From CAZUSU01 sp964623315 (GTDB lineage: Bacteria > Patescibacteriota > Patescibacteriia > Magasanikbacterales > 2-02-FULL-50-9b), in contig CAZUSU010000042.1 in the NCBI GenBank assembly GCA_964623315.1, forward strand, positions 1 through 23,970: a stretch of 23,970 nt of DNA. Reading direction: 5' to 3'. Both the position numbers and the translations under genes were made by a program. Under the pieces are notes generated by a model. It was not told the DNA's origin and searched no databases. It saw only the letters and a list, made by a program, of their open reading frames with translations. Positions within the stretch are counted from its first letter, which is position 1, and every line of letters starts with the position of its first letter. Shown here piece after piece: positions 19,968 to 23,970 of the stretch.

Positions 19968-20672
19968 ATGCCATTAACCGAGCGGCAAAAGCGCATTTTC
20001 CAGCTGGTGCTGGAAGGATATATCGCGTCTGGACAGCCCATCGGTAGCGCATGGGTGGTTGATCAGTTGTCTGATGATGTGTCCAGCGCAACGGTGCGCA
20101 ATGAGCTGGTGGCGCTGGAACAGGCAGGCCTCCTGCGCGCGCCGCACACGTCCGCAGGGCGCGTTCCCACGGAAGAAGGGTATCGCCACTACATTGAAAC
20201 GTTCATGCATCCGGCACGCGTGGATCGCGAAGTAAAAAAAATGGCGCATGAAATTTCGTCAGCAGAAACGCCGGAAGAGCGGGTGCGTACCATTGCGCGC
20301 GAACTTTCAGAGCTGGCGGGCAACGTGGTACTCGTGGGCGTTGACCCTCGTTCGTTATATGCAATCGGCATGGGTCGCATGTATGACGCACCGGAGTCAG
20401 ATGATGCGGCGGTGATGCGAAACATTTCCTACGCTCTTGACCGCGCTGATGATTTGCTTGACAATCTTTTTGAAGTGGCACGCAGCGCAGACAACAGCGT
20501 ACAAATTCTCATCGGCAAACAAAATCCGATTGACGAAAATCTTTCACTCATGGTAACCACATACGCATCAAGCGACGGACAGCGCATCATGGCGCTCCTT
20601 GGCTTTATGCGCATGCGGTATGACCGCAACATCGCACTCATGCAGGCGATGAAACGATTACTTGAACAATAA
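19968..20672 (+). CDS. hrcA: Heat-inducible transcriptional repressor HrcA
   Basis: The 234-residue protein starts with the winged-helix domain: LTERQKRIFQLVLEGYIASGQPIGSAWV, then SSATVRNELVALEQAGLLRAPHTSAGRVPTEEGYRHYI. The C-terminal part contains AGNVVLVGVDP and DGQRIMALLGFMRMRYDRNIALMQAM, the usual end of HrcA. It is about 100 residues shorter than the common ~340-residue protein and lacks most of the inserted dimerisation domain, so it is a reduced version. It represses its own operon through the perfect CIRCE site upstream. grpE follows after 2 bp. Confidence 0.95.
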   Translation: MPLTERQKRIFQLVLEGYIASGQPIGSAWVVDQLSDDVSSATVRNELVALEQAGLLRAPHTSAGRVPTEEGYRHYIETFMHPARVDREVKKMAHEISSAETPEERVRTIARELSELAGNVVLVGVDPRSLYAIGMGRMYDAPESDDAAVMRNISYALDRADDLLDNLFEVARSADNSVQILIGKQNPIDENLSLMVTTYASSDGQRIMALLGFMRMRYDRNIALMQAMKRLLEQ

Positions 20673-20674
20673 TT

Positions 20675-21166
20675 ATGTCAGACGAAACTATGAGCGACGC
20701 GCCGGACGCGTTCACAGAAGATTGGCAGAAAAAAGCCGCAGAAAATTTAGCCGGCTGGCAACGTGCGCAAGCGGACTACACCAATTTACAGCGCGAAACT
20801 ACAACAGCGCGTGTCGAAATGGGAAAACATGCCGTGGCAGAAGTGGTGTTGTCGTTTTTGCCGGTGTACGATTATTTCAAACGCGCACTGGCGCACACGC
20901 CACCGGACGCAGAACAATCCGTCGCAGTAAAAAACTGGTTCGCCGGCGCACAGCACATTTCAGCGATGTTCAAAATGACGTTAGCACAATTCGGGGTAGA
21001 ACAAATTGACGTGGTCGGCAAACCATTTGACCCGCATGTCATGGAAGCAGTGAAAGAAGAAGCGCGCGAAGGCGCGGCCACGGGAACCGTTGCAGAAGAA
21101 ATTGAAAGTGGGTACAAAATGGGGGACAAAATATTAAAACCGGCAAAAGTAATAACCGCAAAATAA
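20675..21166 (+). CDS. grpE: Nucleotide exchange factor GrpE
   Basis: The 163-residue protein has the GrpE form: an acidic start, a long helix with ENLAGWQRAQADYTNLQRETTTARVEM, and a C-terminal beta domain with FGVEQIDVVGKPFDPHVMEAVKEE and VAEEIESGYKMGDKILKPAKVITA. It releases ADP from DnaK. The length is slightly below the usual value. It starts 2 bp after hrcA and ends 4 bp before dnaK. A second ATG (M6) is an alternative start. Confidence 0.96.
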   Translation: MSDETMSDAPDAFTEDWQKKAAENLAGWQRAQADYTNLQRETTTARVEMGKHAVAEVVLSFLPVYDYFKRALAHTPPDAEQSVAVKNWFAGAQHISAMFKMTLAQFGVEQIDVVGKPFDPHVMEAVKEEAREGAATGTVAEEIESGYKMGDKILKPAKVITAK

Positions 21167-21170
21167 AAAT

Positions 21171-23066
21171 ATGGCAAAAATTCTTGGCATTGACCTTGGT
21201 ACAACTAACTCATGCATGGCAATTATTGAAGGCGGCGCTCCGCGCGTTTTGGAAAACGCCGAAGGGATGCGCACCACGCCGTCAATTATCGCCATGACCA
21301 AAGCGGGTGAGCGTGTGGTGGGATTGCCGTCAAAACGGCAGGCCGTCACCAATCCGGAAAACACGTTGTTTTCTATCAAGCGCTTGATTGGCCGCCGGTT
21401 TAGCGACGCGGAAGTACAGCGCGACATGAAACTCATGCCGTATAAAATTGTGAAATCAGGCGATGGGGTAAAAGTTTTGATGGGCGCCAAAGAATATTCA
21501 CCGCAGGAAATTTCCGCCATGGTGTTGCAAAAATTAAAAGCAGATGCCGAAGCGCGTTTGGGAGAAAAAATTACCGAAGCCGTGATTACGGTGCCGGCAT
21601 ATTTTGACGACGCACAGCGCCAAGCAACTAAAGATGCCGGCGAAATTGCCGGTCTTAAAGTTGCGCGCATCATTAATGAACCAACGGCCGCGGCGCTTGC
21701 CTACGGATTTGACAAAAAGAAAGATCAAAAAATCGCCGTGTATGATTTGGGCGGTGGCACGTTTGATATTTCAATTCTTGAAGTGAGCGCCGACACGGTA
21801 GAAGTGCGCGCCACTAACGGCGACACGCATTTGGGTGGTGATGATTTTGATCAGGTGCTGATTAATTGGATTATTACGGAATTCAAAAACGAGCACGGCG
21901 TTGATTTGTCAAAAGATACGTTGGCGCTTCAACGCATTAAAGATGCGGCGGAAAAAGCAAAGATTGAGCTGTCAACGGCGCAGGAAACGGAAATCAATCA
22001 GCCGTTTATCACGTCGGACGCCAGTGGCCCCAAGCACATGGTGATGAAATTGACGCGCGCGAAAATGGAAGAACTGGTGCACGATTTGGTGGAAAAAACT
22101 TTGGAGCCGGTAAAAAAGGCGCTCGCCGACGCAAAAATGTCCACGAGCGATATTCATGAAGTGGTGATGGTTGGCGGCATGACGCGCATGCCATTGGTTT
22201 TGGCGACCGTTGAAAAATTTTTCGGCAAAAAACCAAACGTGTCCGTGAATCCGGATGAAGTGGTTGCCGTGGGCGCCGCCGTGCAAGCCGGTATTTTGCA
22301 AGGAGAAGTTAAGGATGTTTTACTGCTTGATGTGACGCCGCTGTCGCTCGGCATTGAAACAATGGGCGGCGTGATGACCGCTTTGATTACCCGCAATACC
22401 ACCATTCCCACCAGCAAGACGCAGATTTTTTCAACGGCCGCAGACAGCCAGCCGTCCGTTGAAATTCACGTCTTGCAAGGCGAACGTCCGATGTCCGGCG
22501 ACAACAAAACACTCGGTCGCTTTATGTTGGACGGCATTCCGCCGGCACCGCGCGGCGTGCCGCAAATTGAAGTGGTGTTTGACATTGATGCGAATGGAAT
22601 TTTATCTGTGTCCGCAAAAGACAAAGGTACCAACAAAGAACAAAAAATTACCATCACGGCATCCAGCGGCCTTTCAAAAGAAGAGGTTGAAAAAATGAAA
22701 AAGGACGCCGAACTTCATGCAGACGAAGACAAAAAGAAGCAAGAATTAATTGAAGCGCGCAACATTGCCGACACGATGGTGTACACCACGGAAAAAATGT
22801 TAAAAGACGCCGGCGAAAAAGTTTCGGCCGATGACAAAACACAAATTGAAGAAAAAGTGGCGGCCGTGAAAGCGGTGAAAGACAGCGATGACGTTGACGC
22901 AATTAAAAAAGCGTCCGAGGCACTCGCCGAACACGCGCAAAAAGTGGGCGCCGCAATGTACCAGCAGGAGCAACCGCCGCAGAGCGCGCCGGACGCCGGC
23001 GGCAATGCGGCAGATGAACAGAAAAAAGACGAACAAGGTCCAATTGAAGGTGAAGTCGTCAAATAA
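21171..23066 (+). CDS. dnaK: Molecular chaperone DnaK (Hsp70)
   Basis: The 631-residue protein has full Hsp70 structure. ILGIDLGTTNSCMA is phosphate loop 1, VPAYFDDAQRQATKDAGEIAGL and IINEPTAAALAYG are in subdomain IB/IIA, and AVYDLGGGTFDISI is phosphate 2. VMVGGMTRMP is in the adenosine site. DVLLLDVTPLSLGIET is the interdomain linker and start of the peptide-binding domain. The helical lid and an acidic/Gln-rich tail ending in GPIEGEVVK follow. DnaK folds and disaggregates proteins with GrpE and DnaJ, both encoded beside it. It belongs to the CIRCE-controlled operon. Confidence 0.98.
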   Translation: MAKILGIDLGTTNSCMAIIEGGAPRVLENAEGMRTTPSIIAMTKAGERVVGLPSKRQAVTNPENTLFSIKRLIGRRFSDAEVQRDMKLMPYKIVKSGDGVKVLMGAKEYSPQEISAMVLQKLKADAEARLGEKITEAVITVPAYFDDAQRQATKDAGEIAGLKVARIINEPTAAALAYGFDKKKDQKIAVYDLGGGTFDISILEVSADTVEVRATNGDTHLGGDDFDQVLINWIITEFKNEHGVDLSKDTLALQRIKDAAEKAKIELSTAQETEINQPFITSDASGPKHMVMKLTRAKMEELVHDLVEKTLEPVKKALADAKMSTSDIHEVVMVGGMTRMPLVLATVEKFFGKKPNVSVNPDEVVAVGAAVQAGILQGEVKDVLLLDVTPLSLGIETMGGVMTALITRNTTIPTSKTQIFSTAADSQPSVEIHVLQGERPMSGDNKTLGRFMLDGIPPAPRGVPQIEVVFDIDANGILSVSAKDKGTNKEQKITITASSGLSKEEVEKMKKDAELHADEDKKKQELIEARNIADTMVYTTEKMLKDAGEKVSADDKTQIEEKVAAVKAVKDSDDVDAIKKASEALAEHAQKVGAAMYQQEQPPQSAPDAGGNAADEQKKDEQGPIEGEVVK

Positions 23067-23074
23067 AATATCAC

Positions 23075-23970
23075 ATGCCTCATAAGGATTATTACAAAAT
23101 TCTTGGCATCTCAAAAAGCGCTACCGATGACGAAATCAAAAAAGCATTTCGTAAATTGGCGCATCAACATCATCCGGACAAACCGGGGGGTGATTCAGTA
23201 AAATTCAAAGAAGCAAACGAGGCCTACCAAGTGTTGTCCGACAAAACAAAACGCGCACAGTACGATCAGTTTGGTTCTGAATTTGTCAATCAGCCGGGAG
23301 CCGGCGGGAGGAGTGCGGGCGGTACAGGCGGCGGATTCAATGGCCAAGGTTTTGATTTTAATTTTGGCAACATGGATGATCTTGGTGATTTATTTGGCGG
23401 CATGGGCGAGATGTTTGGCTTTGGTGGTAGCGGTAAACGGACACGGGGCGCACCGCGCGGGGAGGACATTGCCGTTGATGCAGAAGTAACGTTACAAGAG
23501 GCGTGCTTTGGAACACAAAAAAAATTCAGTTTGCACAAACCGTCTGCATGCGAAACGTGCGCAGGAAGCGGTTCAGCGCCGGGAACCAAAAAAACATCCT
23601 GCCGTCACTGCGGAGGTAAAGGTCAGGTCACTCGTACCCAGCAAACAATTTTGGGTGCGTTTCAATCCGCCGCGCAATGTGCGGAATGTCGTGGCGTCGG
23701 CGAAATTCCCGAAAAGCAATGCGCCACCTGCCGTGGCACGGGCGTACATAAACGCACGGATGAATTAGAAATAAATATTCCGGCGGGCATAGAAAACGGA
23801 CAGCACATTCGGATTACCGGCCGCGGCGCCGCGGCGCCGTTTGGAGGGCGCTCAGGCGATTTATACATTAGAATACAGGTGAAAGCAGATAAAAATTTAG
23901 AACGCGATGGCGATTCAATTTATTCTTCAGCTCACATTTCCTATCCAACGGCGGCGCTGGGCGGTGAGAC
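23075..23970 (+). CDS. dnaJ: Co-chaperone DnaJ (Hsp40), 3' end cut by the window
   Basis: The first 298 residues are present. The J domain begins DYYKILGISKSATDDEIKKAFRKLAH and holds HPD (33-35), which stimulates DnaK ATPase. A Gly/Phe-rich region follows (about 66-115). The zinc region (159-223) has four repeats, CETCAGSG, CRHCGGKG, CAECRGVG and CATCRGTG, all intact, and the peptide-binding domain begins after it with GIENGQHIRITGRG. It is a full class I DnaJ as far as visible. It begins 8 bp after dnaK in the same operon, and the frame remains open to the last base of the window. Confidence 0.96.
   Translation, partial: MPHKDYYKILGISKSATDDEIKKAFRKLAHQHHPDKPGGDSVKFKEANEAYQVLSDKTKRAQYDQFGSEFVNQPGAGGRSAGGTGGGFNGQGFDFNFGNMDDLGDLFGGMGEMFGFGGSGKRTRGAPRGEDIAVDAEVTLQEACFGTQKKFSLHKPSACETCAGSGSAPGTKKTSCRHCGGKGQVTRTQQTILGAFQSAAQCAECRGVGEIPEKQCATCRGTGVHKRTDELEINIPAGIENGQHIRITGRGAAAPFGGRSGDLYIRIQVKADKNLERDGDSIYSSAHISYPTAALGGE

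Overview
The window looks like a chromosome segment of a small-genome bacterium, most likely a Candidate Phyla Radiation (Patescibacteria, Parcubacteria-like) organism. The evidence is tight gene spacing, almost no Shine-Dalgarno sequences, several promoters whose -10 box sits directly against the start codon, a short HrcA, many small membrane-anchored proteins, and a diversity-generating retroelement (DGR) of the kind common in that group. No marker in the window fixes the taxonomy. The standard genetic code fits: the only Trp tRNA has a CCA anticodon and no frame needs UGA recoding.

Layout. 1-1300: the start of a DoxX-like gene on the minus strand, then a low-GC methyltransferase gene between two near-identical 77/78-bp inverted repeats. 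1369-2502: tRNA-Thr, rpmG, a DUF1189-like membrane protein and tRNA-Trp, which overlaps the end of that CDS. 2503-2700: a scar with a 21-bp copy of the tRNA-Trp 3' end, a tRNA-like fragment and several hairpins. 2723-5416: a complete DGR, made of promoter, variable protein gene with its 3' variable repeat (VR), terminator, template repeat (TR), avd on the opposite strand, and reverse transcriptase. 5538-6430: an AT-rich uridine-kinase-like gene, a doubtful small ORF and dyad repeats. 6494-9205: exported or anchored proteins (cupredoxin, PQQ sugar-dehydrogenase-like protein, CAP-domain protein). 9221-19873: ileS, prepilin peptidase, a secreted DUF5666-like protein, a PAS-only protein, an aromatic amino-acid permease, type II NADH dehydrogenase, YidC, an SPFH protein and a long helical protein of unknown function. 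19898-23970: a CIRCE-controlled hrcA-grpE-dnaK-dnaJ operon, with dnaJ cut by the window edge.

The DGR is the most striking system. TR and VR are 135 bp each and differ at 18 positions. Sixteen of these are at TR adenines, and the two others lie in the last 12 bp, the expected initiation-of-mutagenic-homing zone. TR RNA would be copied by the error-prone RT with Avd, and the adenine-mutated cDNA would replace VR, changing up to 14 surface residues of a C-type-lectin-like fold in a protein with no signal peptide. Unusual points are that avd is antisense to TR and RT and overlaps the RT start, that a terminator-like hairpin begins 7 bp after TR, and that an extended -10 promoter for the TR RNA lies directly behind the terminator of the variable gene. 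The high GC and strong Shine-Dalgarno sequence of the variable gene, the low GC of the uridine-kinase-like gene, and the tRNA-Trp scar suggest that 2503-6430 is an acquired island.
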